Source: Betaproteobacteria bacterium
GTDB taxonomy: Bacteria > Pseudomonadota > Gammaproteobacteria > Burkholderiales > Burkholderiaceae_C
Assembly (NCBI GenBank): GCA_013289985.1
Contig: JABCYW010000006.1
Span: forward strand, 1-64,000
Length of the DNA: 64,000 nt
Reading direction: 5' to 3'
Both the position numbers and the translations under genes were made by a program. Positions 27,444 through 37,060 of the stretch are shown piece after piece (the stretch's first letter is position 1; every line of letters begins with the position of its first letter). Below the pieces are notes generated by a model. The model saw only the letters and a list, made by a program, of their open reading frames with translations. It made no database searches and was not told the origin of the DNA.

Positions 27444-27473
27444 GGGAATAAAGCGGCTCGCCGACCGGTCTAC
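27444..27473 (+). promoter_or_regulatory. ECF-sigma-type autoregulatory promoter of the sigma gene
   Basis: GGGAATAA (27444-27451), 16 bp, GTCTAC (27468-27473), 20 bp before ATG 27494. Because ECF sigma genes commonly transcribe themselves, this is the reference site for the group of five. Confidence 0.65.
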
Positions 27474-27493
27474 AGGGTCAGAGAGGAACCGCA

Positions 27494-28069
27494 ATGCCCG
27501 ATGACGAGAACCGTCGGCGCTTCGAGGCGCTGGCCATGCCGCACTTGAATGCCGCCTACAACCTGGCGCGATGGCTGACGCGCAACGACCATGACGCGCA
27601 GGACGTGGTGCAGGAAGCGCTCGAGCGTGCGATGCGCTACATGGGCACCTTCCGCGGCGATAACGCGCGGGCATGGCTGCTGCAGACCGTGCGGAACACG
27701 TGTTTCACATGGATGAAGGAAAACCGTCCGGCGGAGCGGATGTTTCTCGACGACGCGGACGACGGTGCGCATGAATTCGCCGCGCCGGCCGCGGACGAGC
27801 CGCCAGCCATGGCCATGCGCAAGGCCGACCGCCAGCAGATCAACCAGGCCATCGCCGACCTGCCCGTGGTCTACCGCGAAGTGCTCGTGCTGCGCGAACT
27901 CGAGGACCTGTCCTACAACGACATCGCCCGCATCGCGGACATCCCTGTCGGCACGGTGATGTCGCGCCTGGCGCGCGCACGCGGCCTGATGCGCGATGCC
28001 CTGACGCCGGCCACGCGCCCCGTGCTGCGTCCCGTGCCGCGGACCACGCAGGGTGGGGGAACAAGATGA
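27494..28069 (+). CDS. ECF-type RNA polymerase sigma factor
   Basis: 191 residues. Region 2 (about 10-75) includes LARWLTRNDHDAQDVVQEAL and GTFRGDNARAWLLQTVRN; region 4 (about 108-165) includes LPVVYREVLVLRELEDLSYN and the helix-turn-helix IARIADIPVGTVMSRLARAR. Region 3 is missing, as in the ECF (group IV) class. AGAGGA lies before ATG 27494. The stop overlaps the anti-sigma start (ATGA, 28066-28069), the typical coupled sigma/anti-sigma pair. It probably directs transcription from the five GGAAT-N16-GT sites in 23.2-27.5 kb; the inducing signal is unknown. Confidence 0.93.
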   Translation: MPDDENRRRFEALAMPHLNAAYNLARWLTRNDHDAQDVVQEALERAMRYMGTFRGDNARAWLLQTVRNTCFTWMKENRPAERMFLDDADDGAHEFAAPAADEPPAMAMRKADRQQINQAIADLPVVYREVLVLRELEDLSYNDIARIADIPVGTVMSRLARARGLMRDALTPATRPVLRPVPRTTQGGGTR

Positions 28070-28851
28070 TGAAACCGCAAATCGAAACTCAACGGATCAA
28101 CGCCTTTGTCGACGGCGAGCTGGATCTTGTCAACCAGCTCGAGATCGAGGAACGGATCAAGGGGGACGCGGGCCTGCGAGCGCAGGTCGACGCGCTCCGC
28201 CAATTGCGTGCGGCCCTTCGCGAGGACGCCGAGTACCACGCCGCGCCCGACGCGCTGCGCAAGCGCATGGCCGCGATGCTGGCGCCGGAGCCCGCCGCGC
28301 GCAGTCGCCCGGCCGACATGGCCGCGGCGCTGCAGCGCTGGTTGGGATGGCGTCCGATGGCGACGTCGTTCGGCCTCGTGGCCACGCTGCTGGTGGCGTT
28401 GAATGTCGTCGGGATGCGCTCGGCGGAAGAAGCCCGGTTGATGGACGATGTCGTCGCCAGCCACGTCCGTTCGACGCTCGGACAGCACCTGGTCGACATC
28501 GCCTCCTCGGAGCATCACGTCGTCAAGCCGTGGCTGTCCTCCAAGCTCGACTTCTCGCCCCCCGTCAACGAGCTGCAGATCCCCGGCTCCGTCTTCCTGG
28601 GCGGTCGGGTCGACTATGTGGACGGCCACCCGGCCGCCGCGCTGGTGTATCGGCAAGGCGAACACGTCGTGAGCTCCTTCGTGTGGCCGAACACCGGCAA
28701 GGACACCAAGCCGGAGTTCTCGAGCCAACGTGGATTCCAGATGGCCCACTGGTCGCAGGCAGGCATGGCCCACTGGGTGATCTCGGATGTGAACCGCGAC
28801 GAGTTCAAGGCCGTCGTCAGCGCCGTCCAGGCGGGTGGCGAAGATCACTGA
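28066..28851 (+). CDS. anti-sigma factor, partner of the ECF sigma factor
   Basis: 261 residues: cytoplasmic N-terminal helices (INAFVDGELDLVNQLEIEE near 11-29), one membrane helix (around 102-118, MATSFGLVATLLVALNVVG) and a periplasmic domain. There is no zinc HCC motif, so this is a membrane-bound anti-sigma factor without that redox switch. Translational coupling (4-bp overlap) with the sigma gene makes it the cognate inhibitor. A paralogue without an adjacent sigma gene lies at 24714-25496. Signal release presumably needs periplasmic sensing or proteolysis; nothing in the sequence shows which. Confidence 0.9.
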   Translation: MMKPQIETQRINAFVDGELDLVNQLEIEERIKGDAGLRAQVDALRQLRAALREDAEYHAAPDALRKRMAAMLAPEPAARSRPADMAAALQRWLGWRPMATSFGLVATLLVALNVVGMRSAEEARLMDDVVASHVRSTLGQHLVDIASSEHHVVKPWLSSKLDFSPPVNELQIPGSVFLGGRVDYVDGHPAAALVYRQGEHVVSSFVWPNTGKDTKPEFSSQRGFQMAHWSQAGMAHWVISDVNRDEFKAVVSAVQAGGEDH

Positions 28852-28914
28852 CGTGGGCGTCGGATTCGAGCCGGAGTCGATTCGTCGGGCCATGTCGATT
28901 CAAGACATTTTCAA

Positions 28915-30597
28915 ATGAGCCATCTCAAAGTCTCTGCGCGGTTGACGGTTTTGATCGGCGTTCTCTCGGGGCTGTTGGTTGTCCTGGGTGGTCTCGGGCT
29001 GTTTGGAATTGGGCAGTCCAATGACGCGCTGAAATCGGTCTATGAGCAAAGTACGGTGCCCGCCGTGCAACTCGGGCGCATCAACTCCCTGGTGCTGAAC
29101 AACAGGCTTGCCGTCTACGCGACGCTGCTGAGTCCGACGCCCGAGAACATCCGGCAGCGGAGTGCGGAAGTCGAGTCCAACATTGCCGCGATCAGCAAGG
29201 AGTGGGCCGCGTACATGACATCGCAGCTGGCGCCGGAAGAAGCTGCGCTGGCAAGGGGCTTCGCCGACGATCGCAAGACCTTCATGCAGCAAGCGATGCT
29301 GCCTACCTTGGCGGCGCTGCGTGCCAACGACCTGAAGGAAGCGGAGCGCCTCGCCGCGGAAAGGATCGGCCCGTTGGCCGTTCCGATGGAGCGGGGTATC
29401 GACGCCCTCGTCAAGATCCAGGTCGATGATGCGCGCAGAGGCTACGACGAAGCGGCGGAACGCTACACCGCGATCCGCGCCATCGCGTTGACCGCCGTCG
29501 CGGGCGGGCTGTTGTTCGCCCTGGTGTTCGGCATCTGGATGGTGCGCTCCATCACGCGCGAACTGGGTGGAGAACCTGGCCAGGCCGCGGAATTGGCACG
29601 CAGCGTGGCCGCGGGCGACCTGAGCGCGCGAGTCGCCCTTCGAGCGGGTGACAGCAGCAGCCTGATGGCGCAGCTCAGGGAGATGCAGGTGCGCCTGTCC
29701 AAGGTGGTCGGCAGCGTGCGCGCGAACTCGGAGTCCGTGGCCACCGCGTCGGCCCAGATCGCCCAGGGCAACCTGGACTTGAGCCAGCGGACCGAGGAGC
29801 AGGCATCGGTGCTGGAAAAGACGGCCGCCGCGATGGAAGAGCTCAGCGCCACGGTGCGGCAGAACGCCGACAACGCCAGGCAGGCCAACCAGTTGGCCGT
29901 GGATGCGAGCAACGTGGCCATTCAAGGCGGCGAGGTGGTCGGCCAGGTCGTCGACACCATGAGGGCCATCAACGACAGCTCGAAGAGGATCGCCGACATC
30001 ATCGGCGTGATCGACGGGATTGCCTTCCAGACCAACATCCTCGCGCTGAACGCGGCCGTGGAGGCGGCGCGCGCGGGCGAGCAGGGCCGCGGCTTCGCCG
30101 TCGTCGCCGGCGAGGTGCGCAGCCTGGCCGGCCGTTCGGCCGACGCGGCCAAGGAGATCAAGAGCCTGATCGGTGCGAGCGTGGAACGCGTCGAGCAAGG
30201 AACGGCGCTGGCGGACCACGCCGGCGCGACCATGTCGGAGGTGGTCGGTTCGATCAAGCGCGTGACCGACATCATGAGCGAGATCAGCGTCGCAAGCGCC
30301 GAACAAAGCGCCGGGGTCGCACAGGTCGCCACGGCCGTCAGCCAGATGGACCGGGTCACGCAGCAGAACGCAGCGCTTGTCGAGGAAAGCGCGGCCGCTG
30401 CCGAGAGCCTGAAATCGCAGGCTATGGAACTCGTGCAGATCGTGGCGGTCTTCAAGCTCGCGCAGGAGGACTCGGCGCGTCAAGAGGCCCTCGACGAGGG
30501 GGTCGGGGCAAGTGTCGCCAAGGCCGGTTGCAACGAGATGGGCTGCAGTAGCCTGGATGGGCCGTTCCCGGAGACCTCGGGCGCGCGGTATCCGTAG
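28915..30597 (+). CDS. methyl-accepting chemotaxis protein
   Basis: 560 residues. Membrane helix 1 (about 10-32), a periplasmic four-helix-bundle-type sensor (about 33-188), helix 2 (about 189-208), HAMP (about 209-262) and the long cytoplasmic signalling hairpin. The hairpin tip [20 protein letters not shown] and the methylation-region helices ([20 protein letters not shown]) are highly conserved, so it should couple to CheA/CheW. The sequence ends without a clear CheR-binding NWETF-like pentapeptide. It stands alone 63 bp after the anti-sigma gene with no che gene in the window. Ligand unknown. Confidence 0.95.
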   Translation: MSHLKVSARLTVLIGVLSGLLVVLGGLGLFGIGQSNDALKSVYEQSTVPAVQLGRINSLVLNNRLAVYATLLSPTPENIRQRSAEVESNIAAISKEWAAYMTSQLAPEEAALARGFADDRKTFMQQAMLPTLAALRANDLKEAERLAAERIGPLAVPMERGIDALVKIQVDDARRGYDEAAERYTAIRAIALTAVAGGLLFALVFGIWMVRSITRELGGEPGQAAELARSVAAGDLSARVALRAGDSSSLMAQLREMQVRLSKVVGSVRANSESVATASAQIAQGNLDLSQRTEEQASVLEKTAAAMEELSATVRQNADNARQANQLAVDASNVAIQGGEVVGQVVDTMRAINDSSKRIADIIGVIDGIAFQTNILALNAAVEAARAGEQGRGFAVVAGEVRSLAGRSADAAKEIKSLIGASVERVEQGTALADHAGATMSEVVGSIKRVTDIMSEISVASAEQSAGVAQVATAVSQMDRVTQQNAALVEESAAAAESLKSQAMELVQIVAVFKLAQEDSARQEALDEGVGASVAKAGCNEMGCSSLDGPFPETSGARYP

Positions 30598-30685
30598 CCT
30601 GAAGATTCGAGTTCGTCTAGCGTCTGTTGAGGGGTGTCTGGAAGCCAAGCACCGCCACTCGTCGAAACCGGAAGCAGCCCGCCTT

Positions 30686-30871
30686 TCATTGCTCAGGACG
30701 ATTTGCTCCCGGCCTTTCGCAGACGGACTCCACAAGGATCTCGCCCACGTCCACGGTGGTGTAGTGGCAGACTGGCTTGTTGCCGGCGATAACTTCTCCC
30801 GGCCTGGCGCTATTGAGTGAGGCGCAGGCGCAAAGGGACAGCGCTACGCTTGCAAGAATCCAGTGACGCAT
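30686..30871 (-). CDS. small lipoprotein (61 aa)
   Basis: A lipoprotein signal (LASVALSLCACAS, with Cys at about 14 or 16 as the lipid site) is followed by a short mature part, including VCHYTTVDVGEILVESVC with two Cys that could form a disulfide. GGAG lies 8 bp before ATG 30871. No family recognised. It is isolated between the convergent chemoreceptor gene and the RND operon and may be transcribed on its own. Confidence 0.65.
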   Translation of the reverse strand: MRHWILASVALSLCACASLNSARPGEVIAGNKPVCHYTTVDVGEILVESVCERPGANRPEQ

Positions 30872-31020
30872 GGGATGGTCTCCAATGAAGGGCTTGGGTT
30901 TGAAGTTGTGATCTCCGCCAAGCGGATAGGAGTCATACCGGCGCAGCCCATCAGATATTCCAAGGTCAAGAGCCTCTGGCCCTGCAGCGCGAAGCCAAGG
31001 AAAAGACATCTCAGCGCCGA

Positions 31021-34000
31021 TTACAGCTCGAACCTTGAATCCGGCTGAAGCGAGGGACGCCGATCTTCACCGGATTTCTCGATCATCCGCTCCCTGGTCA
31101 CGAGGCTGAACACGACAGGCACAACCAGGAGGCTGAGCCCCGTGGACGTCAGGAGCCCGCCAATGACGGCGATCGCCATCGGCTCCCTGAAGCTCGCATC
31201 CGCGCCGAATCCAAGAACGATGGGCACCAGGCCCGAGATCATGGCCACTGTCGTCATCACGATCGGTCGCGCACGCTTGTGGCAGGCGTCGCGCATCGCC
31301 GCGCGCGCGTCGAGTCCCCGTTCGCGCATTCCGACCAGCGCATACTCGACCAGCAGGATCGAATTCTTGGTCACGACGCCCATGAGCATCACCATGCCGA
31401 TCAGCGATGGGATGTTCAGCTGCGCGTGGGTCGCCAGGAGCGCGACAAACGCGCCTCCGAGCGAGAGCGGAAGTGCCGAGAGGATGGTCAGCGGCTGGAT
31501 GAAGTCGTGGAACAGCAGCACCAGGACGCAGTAGATTCCCAACACGCTGGCGGTCATGGCCAGTCCGAAGCCGGATATCAGGTCGTTCATGTTCTCGGCG
31601 TTCCCGGCGTCGCTCAGGGTGACGCCGGGAGGCAATTGCATGGCCGCGGGCAGGGCCCGGGCCGCCTGGACCGCGGCGCCCAGCGGCGTGGTGCCGAGGG
31701 CTGCCGTGACGGTGACGTAGCGACGCCGGTCGAACCGGTCGATCTCGTTCGGGCCGCTCTCGAGCGCGAGGCTGGCGACGCTGCTCAAGGGAACGGTCCC
31801 GTCTCGAGAGGGGACGGGAAGATTTCCCAGCGACTGCATATCCGTGCGGAACCTGGCCGGAATCTGCACGGCAATCGGAATCTGTCGATCTTCGAGATTG
31901 AGCTTGGCCAGGCGGGCATCGAAGTCGGCGCGCGTCGCGACACGAACCGTACTGCCGATTGCTTCCGCAGTGACCCCCAGATCCGCGGCGCGTGCCGAGT
32001 CCGGCCGAATGATGATCTCGGGCCGCTCGAGGTTCGCGCTCGTCACGACGTTGGACAATCCGGGCAAGCTGCGGATCGCCCGCTCGAGCGATTTGGCGCT
32101 CTCGGTCAACGCGGCGTCATCGTCGCCCGCGAGGATGAGCTCGAGTCTCTCGTCGTCATTGCCGGACGCGAACGAAAAGCGTGCGCCGGGTACGCCCAGG
32201 AAGCTCGTCCGAAGTGCCGCCTCGATGTCCTTCTTGGGTTTGCGCAGCGCGCGCCCGTCGAGAACCACCGTCATGGTTGCATGGCGCAGATCCGAACTCG
32301 TATCCTTGCCGCCTTGGCCGGCGACGGCCATCACGTGCGAAATGCCCGGCACTCCGCCGAGCGCGGCGCGGGCCGCTTCCGTGGTGACCATCGTGTCCCG
32401 CAACGAGGATCCTGGAGGGAGTTCGACGTTGACGTCGATCGATCCGTTGTCCGAACTCGGCAGCAAACCAGTCGACAGCAGGGGCACGAGAGCGAGTGAC
32501 AGCGCGAAGAAGATCATCGCTCCGCCAAACGTCAGCTTCCGATGCGAGAGGCACCAGTCGACCGCGCGCATGTAGCGCCTCATGCTGCCGGTCTCGCGTT
32601 CGACGTGTCCACCTCCCGGCCTGAGCCAGCGTGCCGCCATGACCGGTGTCAGCAGACGAGCGACGAGGAGCGACGCGAGGACCGCGAGCGCCGCAGTCCA
32701 TCCGAATTCCCGGAAGAACAGGCCCGGGACACTGTTCATCATCGACGTGGGAACGAAGACGGCGGCGAGCGTCAGCGTCGTGGCGACAACCGCAAGCCCG
32801 ATTTCGTCGACGGCATCGCCGGTCGCCTCAAGAACGGTCTTCCCGTTTCGAACATGTCGAACGATGTTCTCGATTTCGACGATGGCGTCATCCACCAGAA
32901 TTCCGACGACGGCAGCGAGCGCGAGCAACGTGATCGTGTTCAGCGAGAACCCGAACCACTTCATGGCAGCAAAGACCGGGATGACGGAGAGCGGCAGGGC
33001 GGAAGCTGCAACCAGGGTGGCGCGCCAGTCCCGCAGGAACCACCATACGACCAGGACGGCCAGCACGGCGCCTTCGTAGAGCATGTCCATCGACCCCCGG
33101 TATTGCTCCCGGGTGTAGTCGACATTGTTCGAGACCTGCGTGATCACCAGGCCGGGCTTCTTCGCCGCGAGCGCGGCGAGAGCCGCCTGCACGCCGTCGT
33201 CCAGCGAGACCTCGCCCTCGCCGAGCGCACGGTAGACCCGGAACCCGACGACGGGACGCCCGTCCAGGAGCGCCGCCTGCGTCGGATCGGCCGTGCCGTC
33301 GCGAATGGTCGCCACCTGGTCGAGCGCCACTCGCTGGCCGCTCGCGGTGAGGATGGCCAGGCGGCCCAGATCCTGCGCCTGCCTGACGGTTGCGAGGACG
33401 CGCATGGCCTGCTCTCCGCCGCCCACTTGACCTCGGCCGCCGGAAGACTGCTGCTGGGTCCGGCCCAGCGCCAGCGAGATGTCCGCCGCCGTGACCCCGA
33501 GAGACGCCATGCGCGTCGGATCCACGTCGACCCGCACCTCGCGCTGGCTGCCGCCGAGCCGCTCGACCCGGCCGACGCCCGGGACGGCGGACAACGACTT
33601 GATCAGCGTTCCGTCGACGAACCACGAGAGATCTGATTCGTCCATTCGCGAATCGCTCACGGCATAGGTGGAGACCGGATCGTCGAAGGCAAACGGCGCG
33701 GATACCCGTGGCGGATCAAGATCCGCGGGCAACTGCGAGCGAATGCGGTCCACGGCGTCCTTCACCTCGATGAGGGCATCCGAGCGGTTCTTGCCGATCT
33801 CGTACTTCACGCGCACCTGAACCGCACCGTCCGTGATCGACGTTTCGATGTGCCTCACGCCCTGCAGGTTGGCGAGCGAGTCTTCGACCTTGCGCGCCAC
33901 CTCCGTTTCGAGTTGGGCAGGCGCTGCGCCTTGCTGGCTCAGGTCGACCGCGACAGTAGGCAGTTGAAGGTCGGGCACGTACTGCACGTGCAGGCCGTTG

Positions 34001-34086
34001 AATCCCCACAATCCCGCAAGACAGAGGACGGCGAAGAGGAGGATGGCCGGCTTCGAGTTGCGCAGCGACCAGGTGGCGAAGTTCAT
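31021..34086 (-). CDS. RND-family efflux pump, inner-membrane transporter
   Basis: 1021 residues with the full RND layout: helix 1 near the N-terminus, two large periplasmic loops (about 35-330 and 555-860) and helix groups 2-6 and 8-12. Conserved motifs include GILVDDAIVEIENIVRH (near 395-411), whose acidic residues belong to the proton relay, and GVVTKNSILLVEYA near 925. It is an HAE1/HME-like pump exporting organic compounds or metals; the Met/metal-site residues of CusA were not checked. It follows the adaptor gene by 6 bp, in a NodT-adaptor-pump operon on the minus strand. Confidence 0.94.
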   Translation of the reverse strand: MNFATWSLRNSKPAILLFAVLCLAGLWGFNGLHVQYVPDLQLPTVAVDLSQQGAAPAQLETEVARKVEDSLANLQGVRHIETSITDGAVQVRVKYEIGKNRSDALIEVKDAVDRIRSQLPADLDPPRVSAPFAFDDPVSTYAVSDSRMDESDLSWFVDGTLIKSLSAVPGVGRVERLGGSQREVRVDVDPTRMASLGVTAADISLALGRTQQQSSGGRGQVGGGEQAMRVLATVRQAQDLGRLAILTASGQRVALDQVATIRDGTADPTQAALLDGRPVVGFRVYRALGEGEVSLDDGVQAALAALAAKKPGLVITQVSNNVDYTREQYRGSMDMLYEGAVLAVLVVWWFLRDWRATLVAASALPLSVIPVFAAMKWFGFSLNTITLLALAAVVGILVDDAIVEIENIVRHVRNGKTVLEATGDAVDEIGLAVVATTLTLAAVFVPTSMMNSVPGLFFREFGWTAALAVLASLLVARLLTPVMAARWLRPGGGHVERETGSMRRYMRAVDWCLSHRKLTFGGAMIFFALSLALVPLLSTGLLPSSDNGSIDVNVELPPGSSLRDTMVTTEAARAALGGVPGISHVMAVAGQGGKDTSSDLRHATMTVVLDGRALRKPKKDIEAALRTSFLGVPGARFSFASGNDDERLELILAGDDDAALTESAKSLERAIRSLPGLSNVVTSANLERPEIIIRPDSARAADLGVTAEAIGSTVRVATRADFDARLAKLNLEDRQIPIAVQIPARFRTDMQSLGNLPVPSRDGTVPLSSVASLALESGPNEIDRFDRRRYVTVTAALGTTPLGAAVQAARALPAAMQLPPGVTLSDAGNAENMNDLISGFGLAMTASVLGIYCVLVLLFHDFIQPLTILSALPLSLGGAFVALLATHAQLNIPSLIGMVMLMGVVTKNSILLVEYALVGMRERGLDARAAMRDACHKRARPIVMTTVAMISGLVPIVLGFGADASFREPMAIAVIGGLLTSTGLSLLVVPVVFSLVTRERMIEKSGEDRRPSLQPDSRFEL

Positions 34087-34092
34087 GGGCGA

Positions 34093-35268
34093 TCAGCCTT
34101 CGAGTCCGGGTTTCGGATTCGCATCCGAGAGGTTCACCAGGTCGCCTTCATCGAGAAAGTTGGCACCTCTCGCCACGACCCTTGCTCCGCTGTTCAAGCC
34201 CTCGGTGATCTCGACTTCGTTGCCCAATCGGCGTCCGACAGTGACGCGCCTGATCGAGACGACCGGCCCGTCGCGACCCGTCTCGATTGCCGCCACCACG
34301 TCGCGTCCGTCGCGCACCAATACGCTGACGGCTGGAACGACGCGCGCCGGACTCGATGGCAATTCGATGTGCGCGGCGGCGAACATGCCCGCCCGCGCGG
34401 AGCTGCCGGTATCGATGTCCGCAAAGACGGCACCGAGGCGTGTCTGCGCGTTCATCGACGGTGCGATGCGCGAAACGTGGCCGGTCGCCGAGCTTCCATC
34501 GGGAAGGACGATTCGCACGAGTTGGCCCGCATGAACCGAGGAGACCTGGGCCGCCGTGACTTCGCCCTGCCACTGCAGGCGATTGCGCCGGATGAGGCGA
34601 AAGAGTTCCTGGCCCGCCGGTTCGACGGCACCCAGCCCCACCGACCTCGACGCGATCACACCCGCGTCGGGGGCGACGATCACGGCCTGCTTCAGCTGCA
34701 GATCCTGCGCTTCGAGATGCGCCTCGGCGGCCGCGACCTGCGCATGCGTCGTCGCAGCCTGCGTCTTGGCCTGCAGGAGATCTTGTTCGCTGACGGCCCC
34801 GCCGTCATGCAACTCTTGCGCGCGTGCAAACTCGGCGTCGGCGCGTGCCGCGGCCGCACGCGCCTGGGACAGGTCCGCCTGAAGCGCGGCCTGCGCTGCC
34901 CGGACGGTGTCCAGATCGAAGCGCACCAACGCCTGGCCGCGGACCACGACATCGCCGACGTCGACCAGCACGTCGGACACCCGCAGGCCGCCGACGACAG
35001 TGCCGACGCTCGCCTCTTGCCAGGCGGCGATGCTTCCGTTGGCTTCGATCACCTGCGGCCAGTCGCGCGACTGGACGGTGGCTGACGTGACGGTCAGCGC
35101 GGCGACGCCTGGCGCAGCACGTTGGGTCGTGCCGGAGTCGGCCGCGCCGCCTCGGGAGTGGATCACGGCGCCGGTCGTGGCAACGACGACCGTGGCGAGC
35201 AAGAGGGCCACGGGGCGGTAGCGGTGAAGGACGCTGCGCATCGCCCTTGTCGAGTGTTCATTGAGCAT
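34093..35268 (-). CDS. RND efflux periplasmic adaptor
   Basis: 391 residues: an N-terminal membrane/signal helix (VALLLATVVVATTGAVI near 22-38), lipoyl half (ANGSIAAWQEASVGTVVGG), a short coiled-coil hairpin (DLSQARAAAARADAEFARAQ near 130-149), second lipoyl half (IVAPDAGVIASR) and beta-barrel and membrane-proximal domains. This is the adaptor linking the RND pump (6 bp downstream) to the outer-membrane channel gene that overlaps it by 11 bp upstream. ATG 35268 is used; ATG 35241 is an alternative nearer to the membrane helix. Confidence 0.92.
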   Translation of the reverse strand: MLNEHSTRAMRSVLHRYRPVALLLATVVVATTGAVIHSRGGAADSGTTQRAAPGVAALTVTSATVQSRDWPQVIEANGSIAAWQEASVGTVVGGLRVSDVLVDVGDVVVRGQALVRFDLDTVRAAQAALQADLSQARAAAARADAEFARAQELHDGGAVSEQDLLQAKTQAATTHAQVAAAEAHLEAQDLQLKQAVIVAPDAGVIASRSVGLGAVEPAGQELFRLIRRNRLQWQGEVTAAQVSSVHAGQLVRIVLPDGSSATGHVSRIAPSMNAQTRLGAVFADIDTGSSARAGMFAAAHIELPSSPARVVPAVSVLVRDGRDVVAAIETGRDGPVVSIRRVTVGRRLGNEVEITEGLNSGARVVARGANFLDEGDLVNLSDANPKPGLEG

Positions 35269-36829
35269 GGTCTGCGTCGTCCTTTGATCCGGATACGGAG
35301 TTGGATGTGAACGCGACTCCCTGGTCGCCTGTCGCGCGAACGAGCGCGATCCAGGCCTGGGAGCGGTCCTTGGCGGCGGTGACGGCGTTTCGCGAGGCGA
35401 TGGCGTATTGGCGCTGGGCATCCTCGAGATCGAGGAGCGTGCTGGCGCCGACCCTCCACTGAAGCCGGGCTATTCGCATCGATGTCCGTGCGGCGGCGAC
35501 CGCATGTTGCGTAGCCTCCTCGCGGCTGCTTGCCGATGACGCGGCGAGCAGCGCGTTCTCGATGTCCTGCGCGCTCGAGCGAACGGCCGAAACGACCTTG
35601 GCGACGGCCTCTCGATAGCGTGCATTGGCGCCGTCGATCTGCGAGTTCGCGAGACCACCGTCGACGATCGCGCCTGATAGCGCAGCGCCGGCCGACCACG
35701 TGGTGTAGTTCAGGGCTTGACCGCCGAAGCTCAGCCATTGTCCTGTCAGCAGGGACAGGAGATTCAGGCGCGGATAGCGACTGGCCTGGGCCGCGTCGAG
35801 GTCCGAAGCTGCTGCAGCGACTTCTCTCTGCGCCGACATCACCGATGGATTTGATGCAAGAACGATCGCGGGAACGGCAATCCCGACGGCGGGTGCGTCC
35901 GGCAACACGACGAGCGCGTCATCGGTCGCCGACACCTCGCAGGCGGCCGCAGTGTCCGAACCATCGAGCTGGCAAGCCGTGGTTCCTCGCACCAAAGGTT
36001 CGCGCAACAGGTCGCGCACCTGGTCGGCATCGCGTCCGCTGAGAGCCACGATGGCGTTCAGGTCTCGTCCGCAGGCTTCTCGCTGACTGAGCTCGTCGGT
36101 ACGTGCAAGATCCACGTCGTTGACGGCGCGCGCCTCGTCGATCGCCGCGCTCATGCCCGCAGCGACTTTGCGACGGGTCAGTTGCAGCGTCGTTCGGCGC
36201 GATGCGGCTTCCCATCGGCGTACTTCGCGCAAGTAGTTGCAGGAGCGCCATTCGACGACCCGATCCGCGACCTGGGCCGCGAGCGCGACTCGCATGGCCT
36301 CGGCGTCGATCGTTCTCGCATCGAGCCGTTGCTGGGCGGCTCGTTGCTGCGCCCTGATGCGCCCGAAAAGGTCGAGTTCCCAGCTCAAGCTGAGGCCGGC
36401 CGTACTCGATGTGCCGACCTGCGTGACGCTGCTGTTGCTGGAGACTTGGCTGCTGCCGCGCGTCACGGAGCCGCTGCCCGATATTTGTGGGCGGCCCGCG
36501 GCCTGGGACTCGCCGGCCGCCGCCGACGCGGCGTCCATCCGGGCGACCGCCTGCGCAAGGTCGGGGCTGTCTTTCAACGTGGCGTCGACCAGCGCGTTGA
36601 TCGCGGGATCATTCAGCAGCGTCCACCACGCAGGGGCAGCCTGCACCTGATCGTCCAGTCGCGGGGCAGCCTGTACCGAAGCGTCCCAATGCGATGGCGT
36701 CACCAGCGAGACGTCGTGCCTGGGAACTTGTTGGCAGCCAAACAGGAAAAGCGCGCTTGCAGGAACCAGTGCCTTGTTGATGGCGCGGACGACCGGTGCG
36801 CGTGCGCGGCGCGAGAGATCTTTGTGCAT
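35258..36829 (-). CDS. NodT-family outer-membrane efflux lipoprotein (RND operon)
   Basis: 523 residues: lipoprotein signal (ALFLFGCQQ, Cys near 32), then two TolC-like repeats with long helices (LDDQVQAAPAWWTLLNDPAI near 60-80, ALAAQVADRVVEWR near 180). A Ser-rich insert (SGSGSVTRGSSQVSSNSSVT near 135) and an acidic insert containing two Cys near 290-310 lie within the helical repeats. It is the first gene of the operon, overlaps the adaptor gene by 11 bp and is divergent from mipA. It is not closely similar to the NodT protein at 9803. Confidence 0.91.
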   Translation of the reverse strand: MHKDLSRRARAPVVRAINKALVPASALFLFGCQQVPRHDVSLVTPSHWDASVQAAPRLDDQVQAAPAWWTLLNDPAINALVDATLKDSPDLAQAVARMDAASAAAGESQAAGRPQISGSGSVTRGSSQVSSNSSVTQVGTSSTAGLSLSWELDLFGRIRAQQRAAQQRLDARTIDAEAMRVALAAQVADRVVEWRSCNYLREVRRWEAASRRTTLQLTRRKVAAGMSAAIDEARAVNDVDLARTDELSQREACGRDLNAIVALSGRDADQVRDLLREPLVRGTTACQLDGSDTAAACEVSATDDALVVLPDAPAVGIAVPAIVLASNPSVMSAQREVAAAASDLDAAQASRYPRLNLLSLLTGQWLSFGGQALNYTTWSAGAALSGAIVDGGLANSQIDGANARYREAVAKVVSAVRSSAQDIENALLAASSASSREEATQHAVAAARTSMRIARLQWRVGASTLLDLEDAQRQYAIASRNAVTAAKDRSQAWIALVRATGDQGVAFTSNSVSGSKDDADHAQ

Positions 36830-36942
36830 TGGGAGGGGCGGTTGAGGCTTGTCAGGTGCGACGACGTCGACATGCAGCGCGCCATGCTCGTCGGACCTGC
36901 ATTACTTGCCCCTTACGCTTGAGGCGAATCGATGACCCGTCA

Positions 36943-36974
36943 CTGAAAGTTGCCCGATTTCAGGTCGGATTCAG
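36943..36974. promoter_or_regulatory. candidate operator in the NodT/mipA divergent region
   Basis: An inverted repeat CTGAAA (36943-36948) / TTTCAG (36958-36963) overlaps a direct repeat GATTTCAG (36956-36963) and GATTCAG (36968-36974), spaced about one helical turn. OmpR-type regulators bind such tandem repeats, and one is encoded at 37871. Assignment is inference. Confidence 0.35.
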
Positions 36975-37060
36975 CGATGGGCGCGCGGGGAAAATACGGT
37001 AAGGCACGCGTAACGTGGTTCGCTCGAACATGTGGTTCCGCTCACCAAATGGAAGTCCCC

